11,801 nt of DNA from Candidatus Solincola jinzensis (GCA_015711875.1 JACVJG010000038.1:1-11801); one strand, 5' to 3'; shown: positions 1-7,646, numbered from the stretch's first letter. Notes: generated from the letters alone by a model not told the origin. Numbers and translations are program-made.

Positions 1-243
1 GTCCGCGTCGACGGCGATGGCTCCAATGGGACGGGGCCTGCGCCTGCGAAGGAATGCCCCGAGTGCCACGAGATCATCGCCGCCGGCTATGCGCAGTGTC
101 CTGCGTGCGGCCACGTCTTCCCGCCGCCCGAGTCGAAGATCGAGGCGACCGCGAGCTCGCTCGCGGTGCTTTCCAGCGGCAAGCCCGAGTGGGTGAAGGT
201 CTCGGATGTCGCCTATCGCAGTCACGACAAGCCCGGCAAGCCG
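1..243 (+). other. C-terminal fragment of a phage-type superfamily II helicase (zinc ribbon), fused in frame to the surface protein
   Basis: The first ~80 codons do not resemble the repeats that follow. They contain a four-cysteine zinc ribbon, C-x2-C-x10-C-x2-C (Cys codons at 55, 64, 97 and 106), followed by GHVFPPPE, then ATASSLAVLSS, then KPEWVKVSDVAYRSHDKPGK. From memory this order (zinc ribbon, PPPE, a Lys/Ala/Ser stretch, EW-x-V-x-x-V-x-Y, KPGKP) is the C-terminal tail of phage and prophage DEAD/DEAH helicases, where it is normally followed by a T-(L/M)-R-V-(D/E)-Y strand. Here that strand is replaced by surface-protein sequence starting near PCSYG. The junction therefore lies at about 236-250. 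An assembly chimera is the simplest explanation; a genuine recombination is possible. The family identification rests on recall without a search. Confidence 0.6.
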
Positions 244-2610
244 CCCTGCTCCTACGGGGTGGTGGAGGTGCTGGTGCGCGAGGATCTTGACTGCGACGGG
301 GTGGCCGACAGCACGGAGCCCCTGGTGGACGGCATCCTGGCCAGCCTCTACCATGTGTCAGGCGGCGGGTGGATCCCCGCCGAAGGATATGATGGGCCCT
401 TCCAGAAGCTGACAGGGACCGGCGCCTACGGCATCCTGGCCCCCTTCGGCATCTTCATGCCCCCTTATCCCGGGGGGTGGGCGGGTTGGATGAACCTTCC
501 CCTCAACTACTCCGGTATGGGGTGGTCCGAATACGCGGTGGAGATCGAGGTGCCGGACGGCTGGCACGCCACCGCGGGCACGGTGCGCGACCAGCTCTAC
601 CTGCGTTGCCCCTTCTGCTGGTGGAAGCAGGTGGAGTTCACCATCGCGCGCAACTTCCACATCTCCGGCCACAAGTACGAAGATCTGGACTGCGATGGCA
701 AGAAGGACGCCCTGGAGCCCCCGGTGCAGGGGGTGACCATCCAACTCTGGCAGGACGGCGTTCTCAAGGCCACCACGGAGACCGCCGCGGACGGGAGCTA
801 CATCTTCGACGACCTGCTGGACGGCGTCTACACCGTGAAGGAAGTGCTGCCCGAGGGTTGGTATGCCACCGGCCCCGCCGGAGGGGTCTACGAGGGCATA
901 GAGGTGGGCACGGGCGACAGTGTGGAGAACCTCGACTTCCTCAACTGCCGGTACCTGTCGATATCCGGCAACAAGTGGGAGGACCTTAACAAGAACGGCG
1001 AGCTCGACGAAGGCGAGCCCCCGGTGGAAGGAGTTACCATCCAGCTCTGGCAGGGCGCGACCCTTAAGGACTCCACCACCACCGCCGCGGACGGTTCCTA
1101 CTCTTTCACCGGTCTCTTCCCCGGCGAGTACAGGGTGGTGGAGGTTCTGCCGGCGGGTTGGTTCCCCACCGAGCCCTCCGACGGCGCGCACGACTATGTC
1201 AACCTCAAATGCGGAGAGCCCATAGAGGGCCTGGACTTCCTCAACTGCCGCTACGGTTCCATCTGCGGCGTCAAGTACCTGGACATGAACCAGAACGGCG
1301 CCATGGACGAGGGCGAGGAAGGCCTGGACGGGGTGACCATCAAGCTGAACGGCGGGGCATATACCACGATCACCGCCGATGGAGGAAAGTTCTGCTTTAA
1401 GGACCTCACGCCCGGCACCTACGTGGTGGCGGTGGACGAGACCACGGCTCCTGGGTACTATCCCACCGGGCCTTTCTCCATCGTGGTTGAGCTGGAGCCC
1501 GGAGAGGAGGAGGAGGTCTTCTTCGGCAACGCGCCCTACGGCTCCATCTCCGGCAAAAAGTGGCTCGACGCCAACGCCGATGGAGTATGGGGGGAATCCG
1601 AGACGGTGGTCATCTCCGGGGTCACCATCAAGCTCTACGAGGGCGCTCCTCCCGTGGAGCTGAAGGGCACCGCGGTCACCGGCGAGGACGGGGCTTACTC
1701 CTTCACGAACCTCAAGCCTGGCGCTTACACGGTCGTAGAAGAGGGCATGGAGGGCTATTTCGCCTGCACTCCCGTCAGCGTGGCGGTGGAGCTCTCCGCC
1801 GGCGAAGGAGCGGTCGTCGACTTCGGCAACTGCCCCTACGGGCGCATCGAGGGCCTGAAGTTCCTAGACCTTGACGGCGACGGGGCCCAGGACAACGGAG
1901 AAGCCGGCCTGGAGGGGGTGGAGATAACCCTCACCGGCAAGGGCGAGACGGAAGCCCTCGCCACCGCTGTCAGCGGCGAGGACGGCACCTTCCTCTTCAA
2001 GGACCTTGTACCCGGCGAATACAAAGTGGAGGAGACGGTCCCCGCCGGCTATTACGCCACCAGGCCCGTGGCCATAGACCCGATAGTGGTTGGCCCCGGC
2101 GAGAGCATAGCGGTGGTCTTCGCCAACGCTCCCTACGGAAGCATCGAGGGCAACAAGTGGCTCGATGACGGCGACGGCCAGATCGACCCGGCCAAGGATA
2201 AGCCGGGAGCGGGGGTGACCATCAAGCTGGAGGGCGAGACCCTCGGTGGGGAAGCGGTGAGCATGCAGGCCACCACCGCTACGGATGGCGGTTATGCGTT
2301 CCTGCTCCTGGAAGCCGGGGACTACACCGTGACGGAGGAGTTCGACCCCCAGAAGATGACCTCCATCAGCGACGAGAGCGTGCCGGTGAAACTGGCACCT
2401 GGCGAGGAGAAGAACATCGATTTCCTCAACGCCGAGGTCGAGGTAGGGGGAGAGGTGGTTACTCCCGAGAGCCCCGAGACGGGTGGAGCCACCGGCACTC
2501 TACCCAGGACCGGCCTGGAGCAGTACCCTCTACTGGTCTCCGCCGCGGCGCTGATGCTGCTCGGCCTGGCCTTCCTGGCCTCCGGGTTGCGTCGCCGGCA
2601 CCAGGAGTAG
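1..2610 (+). CDS. LPXTG-anchored surface protein with SdrD B-like repeats; 5' partial, with foreign N-terminal segment
   Basis: The frame is open from base 1 to the TAG at 2608-2610, so the true start lies outside the window or was lost; the GTG at 166 has no convincing ribosome site and lies inside the foreign segment. From about base 247 it encodes one divergent domain and then six tandem ~100-residue domains (658-2433) of the SdrD B-like/prealbumin-like type. Each opens with an x-I-x-G-x-K-(W/Y/F) motif, then an Asp/Asn/Gly-rich loop resembling an EF-hand (DLNKNGELDEGE is one), and later a DG-x-Y/F-x-F and G-x-Y-x-V pair. The C-terminus is a complete sortase signal: LPRTG at 2500-2514, a hydrophobic stretch, and a tail ending RRRHQE. 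These domains usually act as calcium-stabilised stalks or adhesins covalently linked to peptidoglycan. No signal peptide is visible because the N-terminus is missing. No sortase gene is in the window. The function as cell-wall protein is well supported; the ligand is unknown. Confidence 0.85.
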   Translation, partial: VRVDGDGSNGTGPAPAKECPECHEIIAAGYAQCPACGHVFPPPESKIEATASSLAVLSSGKPEWVKVSDVAYRSHDKPGKPPCSYGVVEVLVREDLDCDGVADSTEPLVDGILASLYHVSGGGWIPAEGYDGPFQKLTGTGAYGILAPFGIFMPPYPGGWAGWMNLPLNYSGMGWSEYAVEIEVPDGWHATAGTVRDQLYLRCPFCWWKQVEFTIARNFHISGHKYEDLDCDGKKDALEPPVQGVTIQLWQDGVLKATTETAADGSYIFDDLLDGVYTVKEVLPEGWYATGPAGGVYEGIEVGTGDSVENLDFLNCRYLSISGNKWEDLNKNGELDEGEPPVEGVTIQLWQGATLKDSTTTAADGSYSFTGLFPGEYRVVEVLPAGWFPTEPSDGAHDYVNLKCGEPIEGLDFLNCRYGSICGVKYLDMNQNGAMDEGEEGLDGVTIKLNGGAYTTITADGGKFCFKDLTPGTYVVAVDETTAPGYYPTGPFSIVVELEPGEEEEVFFGNAPYGSISGKKWLDANADGVWGESETVVISGVTIKLYEGAPPVELKGTAVTGEDGAYSFTNLKPGAYTVVEEGMEGYFACTPVSVAVELSAGEGAVVDFGNCPYGRIEGLKFLDLDGDGAQDNGEAGLEGVEITLTGKGETEALATAVSGEDGTFLFKDLVPGEYKVEETVPAGYYATRPVAIDPIVVGPGESIAVVFANAPYGSIEGNKWLDDGDGQIDPAKDKPGAGVTIKLEGETLGGEAVSMQATTATDGGYAFLLLEAGDYTVTEEFDPQKMTSISDESVPVKLAPGEEKNIDFLNAEVEVGGEVVTPESPETGGATGTLPRTGLEQYPLLVSAAALMLLGLAFLASGLRRRHQE
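658..2433 (+). repeat. Six tandem SdrD B-like domain repeats (~100 codons each)
   Basis: The repeats are at 658-957, 958-1257, 1258-1542, 1543-1842, 1843-2139 and 2140-2433. Most units are linked by an N-(C/A)-x-Y-(G/L) hinge (NCRYL, NCRYG, NAPYG, NCPYG, NAPYG). Repeats 1 and 2 are the closest pair: both carry GVTIQLWQ and the TTAADGSY-type strand, which suggests a recent duplication. Repeats 3 to 6 are more divergent. The segment 247-657 is a further, poorly conserved unit with a DLDCDG loop and an aromatic-rich insert. Confidence 0.85.
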
Positions 2611-2655
2611 GGCAAGAAAAAGAAGTAGTGTGTATTCATAACGTCACACCGCTGC

Positions 2656-2683
2656 GGAAAGGGCCCCCGAGGGGGCCCTTTCC
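2656..2683. terminator. GC-rich hairpin, probable bidirectional terminator
   Basis: A perfect 12-bp stem (GGAAAGGGCCCC with its complement) closes a CGAG tetraloop, 45 bases after the surface-protein stop. It sits between two convergent genes, and the stem carries AAA/TTT near its base, so it could serve either direction. A clear run of T after the stem is missing, so intrinsic termination is likely but not textbook. Confidence 0.65.
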
Positions 2684-2857
2684 AAATGGTGCGGGCCTAG
2701 ACCCGGACGGCGATGGATAAAGGTTTCTCGGTTGTCGTAGAAATCCCGGAGCGGGAATCGAGCGCCAGCGGCTTAGGGCCTTGCTGTCCCGTAAAGGGTT
2801 ATGGAAAAGCGGGCTGGGTGCTTATGGGCAGATCTATGGCAAGGCCCATTTGCCTGC

Positions 2858-3331
2858 CTAGGCCGGGGAATCCCAGTCGAAGCCGATGGAGGGGTCATCA
2901 TAGGGAATGCGCTCCTCGTCGGGGCTGGAGGGATTATAGGAATAAGTGGTGTGATAGAACAGCCCCACGGGGCGGTTTCCCAGGACCTGGTAGCCATGGG
3001 CGACCCCTGGAGGAATGAGGATAGCCAACGGCAGGTGCTCGCCCGCGAAGATCACCTGGGTTCTGCGATAGGTCGGGGAATCCTCCCTGAGGTCGTAGAG
3101 CACCACCCGCGCTTCCCCCTGGGCCACGAACCAGAGGTCGTGCTGCTTGCGGTGCCAGTGGAAGGCCTTGATGACCCCGGGATAGGTGAGGGTAAAGGTG
3201 CTCTGACCAAACCTTTCCAGCAAGCCTTCGTCGTCCCTGGCCACCTCCAGGAGGTATCCCCGCTCGTCGCAGTGGCGGACCAGCGGCTTTACCACCACGC
3301 CTTCGATCGCTTCCGCTCCCGTCTCCTTCAA
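2858..3331 (-). CDS. dTDP-4-dehydrorhamnose 3,5-epimerase-like cupin (RmlC family)
   Basis: This 157-residue protein has the RmlC cupin order: a DERG stretch (22-25), GVIKAFHWH (52-60) followed by Q63, a VLYDLREDSPTY strand (77-88), IPPGVAHGY (106-114), Y126, and DDPSIGFDW (145-153). His58 aligns with the catalytic base of RmlC. The family epimerises C3 and C5 of dTDP-4-keto-6-deoxyglucose on the way to dTDP-rhamnose in the cytoplasm. It is shorter than typical RmlC (~180 residues), and the KAFHWH motif differs from the usual RGLHYQ, so it may belong to a related sugar-epimerase subgroup. The start is TTG at 3331: a strong GGAGGTGA site lies six bases upstream, whereas the nearby ATG at 3338 is in another frame. 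An RmlD-like gene lies on the same strand 4.3 kb away. Family membership is secure; the exact substrate is inferred. Confidence 0.82.
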   Translation of the reverse strand: MKETGAEAIEGVVVKPLVRHCDERGYLLEVARDDEGLLERFGQSTFTLTYPGVIKAFHWHRKQHDLWFVAQGEARVVLYDLREDSPTYRRTQVIFAGEHLPLAILIPPGVAHGYQVLGNRPVGLFYHTTYSYNPSSPDEERIPYDDPSIGFDWDSPA

Positions 3332-3990
3332 GCCGCATCACCTCCCGTCTAGGGTAACGGAGAAAGCCCCTCGCGGGCAACCTTGGTGTCCTTTGGAGGC
3401 CCGCCCAGGAAAGAATCGCAACAACGCGAAACGGAGGGAAGGGGCATGGCGTTGGCCCTGGAGGGCGTGACAGAAAGCCGCCAGCCCTTTCCAGGCTAGA
3501 GTAGGCTGCCCCGTCCGCCACCAGTTCAAACACAGAGCGAGAGGCGAGGGACTGGGTGGCGCTAAAAAGGCATCCGCTCTCGGCAGCGCCGCGGCGCATT
3601 ACATCTCGCATGAACACGTCACGCACGAATCCCGTGCAACACGGAGAGGTAGCGCAGGGTCAAGGTTTCACATGCTCGCCTTGTCCTTTAACTCCGCCCT
3701 CGAGGAGAGGGGAGACCAGTTGATGATAATGCCCTCGGCGGAGTCACCTGTGAGAATGACCACGGCAACCTCACCCCTGGCGAGCCGGGCAACGCCGCTC
3801 CCTCCAGGCCTGCTCAGCGGCCCTCTCTCCTCCGTTTAAGGCGTTGGCTGCGGATGAGGTGAAATGACCGGCGCATGGTGTCGCGGCGCCTCTCTCCCGG
3901 CCTCTCCCGGTAAATAGTTCCAGCTTATGCGCAGGCCGGCGCCGTCCGATAATGCATGGTGGACACAGGTCCCCGGCGTCGGGAGGGATC
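3332..3990. other. Gene-free divergent region between epimerase and kinase genes
   Basis: About 660 bases between two divergently read genes. I see no tRNA, transposase or convincing promoter. Near 3888-3910 a CCTCTCCCGG decamer is repeated. A minus-strand open stretch at 3668-3835 looks somewhat protein-like at its end but has no start codon; it may be a decayed gene. Both promoters for the flanking genes presumably lie here, but no consensus -35/-10 pair stood out. Confidence 0.5.
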
Positions 3991-5730
3991 ATGGCGGCGA
4001 GATACCGCATAGTGAGGGAAATCGGGCGCGGAGCCATGGGGCGGGTTTACCTGGCCCACGACGAGCTGCTGGACAGGGACGTGGCGTTGAAGGAACTCGC
4101 CGTCCCCGATTACCTGGACGAAAAGGAAAAGGAGGAGTTCAGGGAGCGCTTTCGCCTGGAGGCCAGGGCGGCGGCTCGCCTTACCCATCCCCACATCCTT
4201 ACCGTGCACGACATCATCGCCTCGGGAGAGCGGCAGTTCATCGTCATGGAATACCTGGAGGGAAAGACGCTGCGGGATATCCTCGCGGAGCGCTCGCTCT
4301 CGGTGGAGGAGATGTTGAGCATCGCTCCCATGATCTGCGACGCCCTGCAATACGCCCACTCCCAAGGCATAGTGCACCGGGACATCAAGCCGGACAACAT
4401 CTTCGTGCTGGAGAGCGGCAACATCAAGGTGGCGGACTTCGGCATCGCCAAGATGCTCAAGGTGAGCGACCGCACCCATACCGACGTGATCATGGGAACC
4501 CCCAATTACATAGCGCCGGAGTTGGTCAAGGGCATGCCTTACGACCACCGCGTGGATATGTTCTCCCTGGGCGTGACCCTGTACGAGGCGCTCTCCGGCC
4601 GGCGGCCCTTCGACGCCGAGAACGACTACGCCATCATCTTCCGCGTGGCCACCGAGGACCCGGAGTCGCTGCTCGCGCACCGTGACGACGTCCCCATCAG
4701 CCTGGTGCACATCATCAACCGCGCCATGGAGAAAGACCCGGAGCGGCGCTACGCGGATATGGGAGAGCTCAAGGCGGACCTTATGCGCGTGCGTTCCGAA
4801 CTGGGCATGGAGGTGACCACGGAGGCCGAGGAGCGCTTCGACAAGCGCGAGGCTCTGCGCAGCGAGCTGGAAGCGGCGAGCGGGCTCGAGGCGCAAGAGA
4901 TGCAGGCGGAAGGAGAGCTGCAGGGGTTTGATTTCCGGCGTGACAAGGAATGGAGAGAGCTCATCGCCCGCATCTATCACGGCGAGGGGGGTCAGGATGT
5001 GGAGGCCGCAAAGGGCGAGGCGAGCGCGCCGGGCGCGGCGGGCGGCGCCTTTAGGGCGGAAAGCCGGGAGATGGACGCCGCTGCTGTTAAGACTGAATGG
5101 AAGGAGCTGGAAAGGCGCTACCGCACCGACAGGCCGCCCCATTCCCTTGAATATATAGAGAGGAGACTGGCCGCGGGATCCGGCGCGGGGAGCGAGGCGT
5201 TCGCGAAAGACAGGCCTAAGACCGCGGCTGCCCTCGCGCGTGCGCAGGCTTTGGAAGAGATGGTGGATGGACAGCATGGGGGTTTTGCGGCCCTGGGGCC
5301 GCCGGAGGCGTTGCGATGGAGCGGTTTTCTGCTCGGCGCGGGCATGGTGCTCATAGCCTCGGTCATGTTCCCCTGGATAGGCAGGGGCCTCAATCCCTCC
5401 CGCCCCCTCCTGGGAATCACATTCCCCGAGGGCATGGCGGTGGCGGCGCTGGTGGCGCTGGCATGGGGAGCGAACGCCATGGCGTTGCTGGGAATAGGGA
5501 AAGCGCGTGCCTGGATGGGCGCCATGCGGGCCCTGTGCCTGTTGACCGTGCTCGCGGTCCTCCTCTTCCTGGGGCTGAGGGTCTTCGGGGGCCTGGGCTA
5601 TGATAAAGCGCCCGGCCTTTCCTTCACCAATACCCTAGCGGGGGTGGGATGGGGTTTGTGGCTGGCGCTGGTCTCCTCTCTCTTTGCCTATTCCGCCTGC
5701 ATGCGGGTGAAGTCATCCATCAAAACCTGA
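3991..5730 (+). CDS. Membrane-anchored serine/threonine protein kinase with four-helix C-terminal membrane domain
   Basis: This 579-residue Hanks-type kinase phosphorylates Ser/Thr on cytoplasmic targets. The kinase domain spans roughly residues 5-270 and has every key element: glycine loop GRGAMG (12-17), ATP-anchoring Lys34 in ALKEL, catalytic loop HRDIKPDN (129-136), DFG (149-151), and APE (175-177) after a Thr-containing activation loop. Residues ~270-440 are charged, Ala/Glu-rich and probably flexible. The C-terminus has four hydrophobic segments, about 443-463, 480-503, 511-533 and 547-570, and ends in a short basic tail (KSSIKT). PknB-type relatives usually have one membrane helix and extracellular PASTA domains; none are present, so any sensing would have to use the membrane domain. 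I chose ATG 3991 because GGGAGGG lies just upstream and the protein then begins right before the kinase fold; the in-frame ATG at 3952 has no ribosome site. Its target is unknown. Confidence 0.9.
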   Translation: MAARYRIVREIGRGAMGRVYLAHDELLDRDVALKELAVPDYLDEKEKEEFRERFRLEARAAARLTHPHILTVHDIIASGERQFIVMEYLEGKTLRDILAERSLSVEEMLSIAPMICDALQYAHSQGIVHRDIKPDNIFVLESGNIKVADFGIAKMLKVSDRTHTDVIMGTPNYIAPELVKGMPYDHRVDMFSLGVTLYEALSGRRPFDAENDYAIIFRVATEDPESLLAHRDDVPISLVHIINRAMEKDPERRYADMGELKADLMRVRSELGMEVTTEAEERFDKREALRSELEAASGLEAQEMQAEGELQGFDFRRDKEWRELIARIYHGEGGQDVEAAKGEASAPGAAGGAFRAESREMDAAAVKTEWKELERRYRTDRPPHSLEYIERRLAAGSGAGSEAFAKDRPKTAAALARAQALEEMVDGQHGGFAALGPPEALRWSGFLLGAGMVLIASVMFPWIGRGLNPSRPLLGITFPEGMAVAALVALAWGANAMALLGIGKARAWMGAMRALCLLTVLAVLLFLGLRVFGGLGYDKAPGLSFTNTLAGVGWGLWLALVSSLFAYSACMRVKSSIKT

Positions 5731-5898
5731 GCCCCTGCGTTCGCCTTTCACGCTTCCCCTATGCTCTGCGCGCGCAAAGGTGAGATAACCCGGCAAGATC
5801 CGATTCCCTCAGCGTCCCCCTTGCCTTTGCCCGCATCCGCCTTGCGCACAAGGGTGAGATCATCGGTTAAAACAGAGAAGGCAACCTTAGCCACCTCA
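5731..5898. other. Convergent intergenic region, kinase/oxidoreductase
   Basis: 168 bases between two genes that end facing each other. It holds an imperfect direct repeat of a GCGC-CAA-GGTGAGAT block, near 5769 and 5845. A weak CCCTTG/CAAGGG pair (5818-5823 and 5849-5854) is the only inverted repeat I noticed. No convincing terminator was found. Confidence 0.35.
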
Positions 5899-7236
5899 TC
5901 AGTGCAGGTGCCTGGTCGCCCTGGCCACCGCGGAGCGCCATTCCTCGAGCAGCGCGTGGTCATAGCGTTGCGGGTAGGCCTCGTAGGCTTTTTTGAGGGC
6001 TATGGCCGCGGCGGCGTGGAACGCGAAGCGCGCCGTGAACAAGGGGTGTCGCAAGCTGCGCAGGCGGCGCAGGGCGTCCTTGAGATCGAGGCCAAGGGGC
6101 TCGGCGCGCAAGCCCGCCTCCACGTCCCCTGGGGTCATGACGTAGCCGATGAGCTTATCCATATCCTCGGGACTGAAGTCGGCGGTCAGCGACCGCGTGA
6201 CCTCGAAGTATGCCATCAGCGCTCCGCGCCCGCGCTGGTAGCGGGCGGCGTACTCCCATAGGTTGGAGCGGCTGGTGTCGCCCTCGCGCAGGCAACGGGA
6301 AACGGTGCTTGCCGCCAGGTCCCCGGCGATGAGGGCAGAAGCCACCCCCGAGCCGTGGGCGGGGATGACCATACAGGCAGCGTCGCCGGCGAGGAGAAAA
6401 CCGTGGTCCACGAGGACGTCCAGGGAGCGGCGCACCGGTATGAGCCCCCCGCCGCCATAAAAGCGGCGTCCCCCGACCCCCTTTTCCGCCAGGAAGCGTC
6501 GCACGAATTCGCCCGCGGTTTCCTCGCTCTTGTCGCGGTCGTATCCCACCAGGATGTCCAGCTCGTTCTCTCGCGGGTCCCAGTGCAGCATGAGCACGGA
6601 ATATCCGCCCCTCCAGCCCACGCGCGAGACGTTGACGTCCGGGGGAATACCCAGAAGTCCCGGCACTTCGGGGGCGTCCCCGGGGTCGAAACGCCGCTGC
6701 TCCCTCCAGGCGGTGACCATGCAGCGCTCGTCGATCTCCCGGGGCACGGGTGAGGTCTCGGGAAGGCCGCGGCGCAGCACCGCTTCCCAACCCGAGGCGT
6801 CCATCACCACGCGGCCCTCGATCTCCCCTCCGCCTTCGATCCGCACCCCCGCCACGCGCTCGCCATCCAGGAGGGGCCCGGAGACCCTTACCCCGCCCCT
6901 GAACTCGGCCCCGGCCTCCTCGGCCTCGCGCAACAGCCGGCGCGCGAAGAAACTCATGCGCACTTCCACGGTGGGACTGGAGGTGGTCTCGATGCAATGC
7001 CTGCCCGAGGGGGATACGAGGCGCGACGCCAGAGGCGAGGGCATGGTCTCCTCGCCCTCCGGCATGGCGATCCCCAGGTGCATGAACACGGAGCGCTCCA
7101 CCCCGTTGACCCAGGGGTGTCCGAGGGTATCCTTATCGTGCCGGTCGAGGAGGAGTACGCGGTGCCCTTCCGCCGCCGCCCTGGCGGCGGCCACGCAGCC
7201 GGCGCACCCCGCCCCCACTACGATGAGATCATACAT
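5899..7236 (-). CDS. FAD-dependent oxidoreductase, geranylgeranyl reductase/FixC-like family
   Basis: This 445-residue flavoprotein starts with a Rossmann dinucleotide-binding motif, GAGCAG (8-13), ending with acidic Asp31 at the second strand (VLLLDR), as expected for FAD. A second FAD-contact motif, LLAGDAACMVIPAHGSG, surrounds Asp285. The order of elements fits the large flavin monooxygenase/geranylgeranyl reductase/FixC group, whose members reduce isoprenoid double bonds, hydroxylate or halogenate. I could not find the halogenase W-x-W-x-I-P motif. The last ~110 residues are helical and unassigned. ATG 7236 is preceded by AAAGGAG six bases upstream. The substrate is unknown; with no isoprenoid gene nearby, the family name should not be read as a proven activity. 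It converges with the kinase gene and lies 410 bases downstream of the RmlD-like gene on the same strand. Confidence 0.8.
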   Translation of the reverse strand: MYDLIVVGAGCAGCVAAARAAAEGHRVLLLDRHDKDTLGHPWVNGVERSVFMHLGIAMPEGEETMPSPLASRLVSPSGRHCIETTSSPTVEVRMSFFARRLLREAEEAGAEFRGGVRVSGPLLDGERVAGVRIEGGGEIEGRVVMDASGWEAVLRRGLPETSPVPREIDERCMVTAWREQRRFDPGDAPEVPGLLGIPPDVNVSRVGWRGGYSVLMLHWDPRENELDILVGYDRDKSEETAGEFVRRFLAEKGVGGRRFYGGGGLIPVRRSLDVLVDHGFLLAGDAACMVIPAHGSGVASALIAGDLAASTVSRCLREGDTSRSNLWEYAARYQRGRGALMAYFEVTRSLTADFSPEDMDKLIGYVMTPGDVEAGLRAEPLGLDLKDALRRLRSLRHPLFTARFAFHAAAAIALKKAYEAYPQRYDHALLEEWRSAVARATRHLH

Positions 7237-7384
7237 ATGGCGCTCCTTTCGCCCATGAGGATGCTTTGTGAGCAGGGCCGATCACGTGAACGAGAACCGA
7301 ACGGGAAGCCAGAGCTACTTTTCCCATGGTGATGGACGGCGAAAAGGAGAAACGGCGGGTCACACTATAATGGAGAACGTACAT
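7229..7384 (-). CDS. Possible 51-codon leader ORF overlapping the oxidoreductase start
   Basis: An ATG at 7384, preceded by GAAAGGAGCGCC, opens a 51-residue frame starting MYVLHYSVTRRF and ending with a TGA at 7229-7231. The stop lies just inside the start of the oxidoreductase gene (ATG 7236), an arrangement that could couple translation of the two. Its ribosome site and start context are almost identical to those of the oxidoreductase gene. I do not recognise the protein and see no domain or membrane helix. It may equally be a by-product of a duplicated start region, so this is a weak call. Confidence 0.22.
   Translation of the reverse strand: MYVLHYSVTRRFSFSPSITMGKVALASRSVLVHVIGPAHKASSWAKGAPYV
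7232..7251 (-). repeat. Start-region direct repeat, copy at the oxidoreductase start
   Basis: On the minus strand this 20-base element reads CGAAAGGAGCGCCATATGTA and contains the ribosome site and start codon of the oxidoreductase gene. A second copy with one mismatch is at 7380-7399. Confidence 0.7.
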
Positions 7385-7646
7385 ACGGCGCTCCTTTCGG
7401 CTCCAGCGCAATCACGGCTTTGTGCTACTTCCCCGTCCTTGACCGTGTTCTACCACTATGAGCTGACTGCATGAGGATGCGGCCGAGCGGATCTTTGTCG
7501 ACCAGCGCATCCGCAAGAATCCCGTCTTCGTCTTTCCTCCATCGCTTCCTCGCTGGAAGCCGGGATATTCCCGGAGATCTCCCCATTCCAGGAGCCGGTC
7601 AACGCAGACTCTCCACCTCCACCAGGTCGCCCTTCTTTATCCCTTA
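7237..7646. other. Intergenic region between RmlD-like and oxidoreductase genes
   Basis: 410 bases between two minus-strand genes. It holds the duplicated ribosome-site/start element, the possible 51-codon leader frame, and an 11-base repeat CATGAGGATGC (7254-7264 and 7470-7480). A short perfect hairpin, CCGGGA-TAT-TCCCGG (7560-7574), lies about 75 bases past the RmlD-like stop. It has no T-run, so it is a poor terminator candidate. No clear promoter was seen. Confidence 0.45.
7380..7399 (-). repeat. Start-region direct repeat, upstream copy
   Basis: This copy matches 7232-7251 in 19 of 20 positions and lies 148 bases further upstream in the minus-strand direction. It carries an intact ribosome site and an ATG (7384) opening a small frame. 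Confidence 0.7.

Noticed and set aside
358..1191. 277-codon open frame antisense to the surface protein
   Set aside because: It repeats with the same period as the sense-strand domains and has no ribosome site or domain; it is a shadow of the repeats.
2934..3626. 230-codon minus-strand frame overlapping the epimerase gene
   Set aside because: Its 3' half is the shifted frame of the RmlC-like gene. Its 5' half (about 3340-3626) has no ribosome-site-supported start or family resemblance that I can name, so I treated it as spacer.
3925..5277. 450-codon open frame antisense to the kinase gene
   Set aside because: It lies entirely opposite a kinase with every catalytic motif. Its composition (runs of His, Val, Arg, Leu) is what the complement of GC-rich kinase codons gives, and it has no recognisable domain.
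6155..6997. 280-codon minus-strand frame overlapping the oxidoreductase gene
   Set aside because: It is the same strand in another frame, extremely Arg/Gly/Pro-rich, and the oxidoreductase frame has clear FAD motifs.
7366..7371. TATAAT on the + strand as a -10 promoter box
   Set aside because: No -35 element at proper spacing, and no + strand gene follows.
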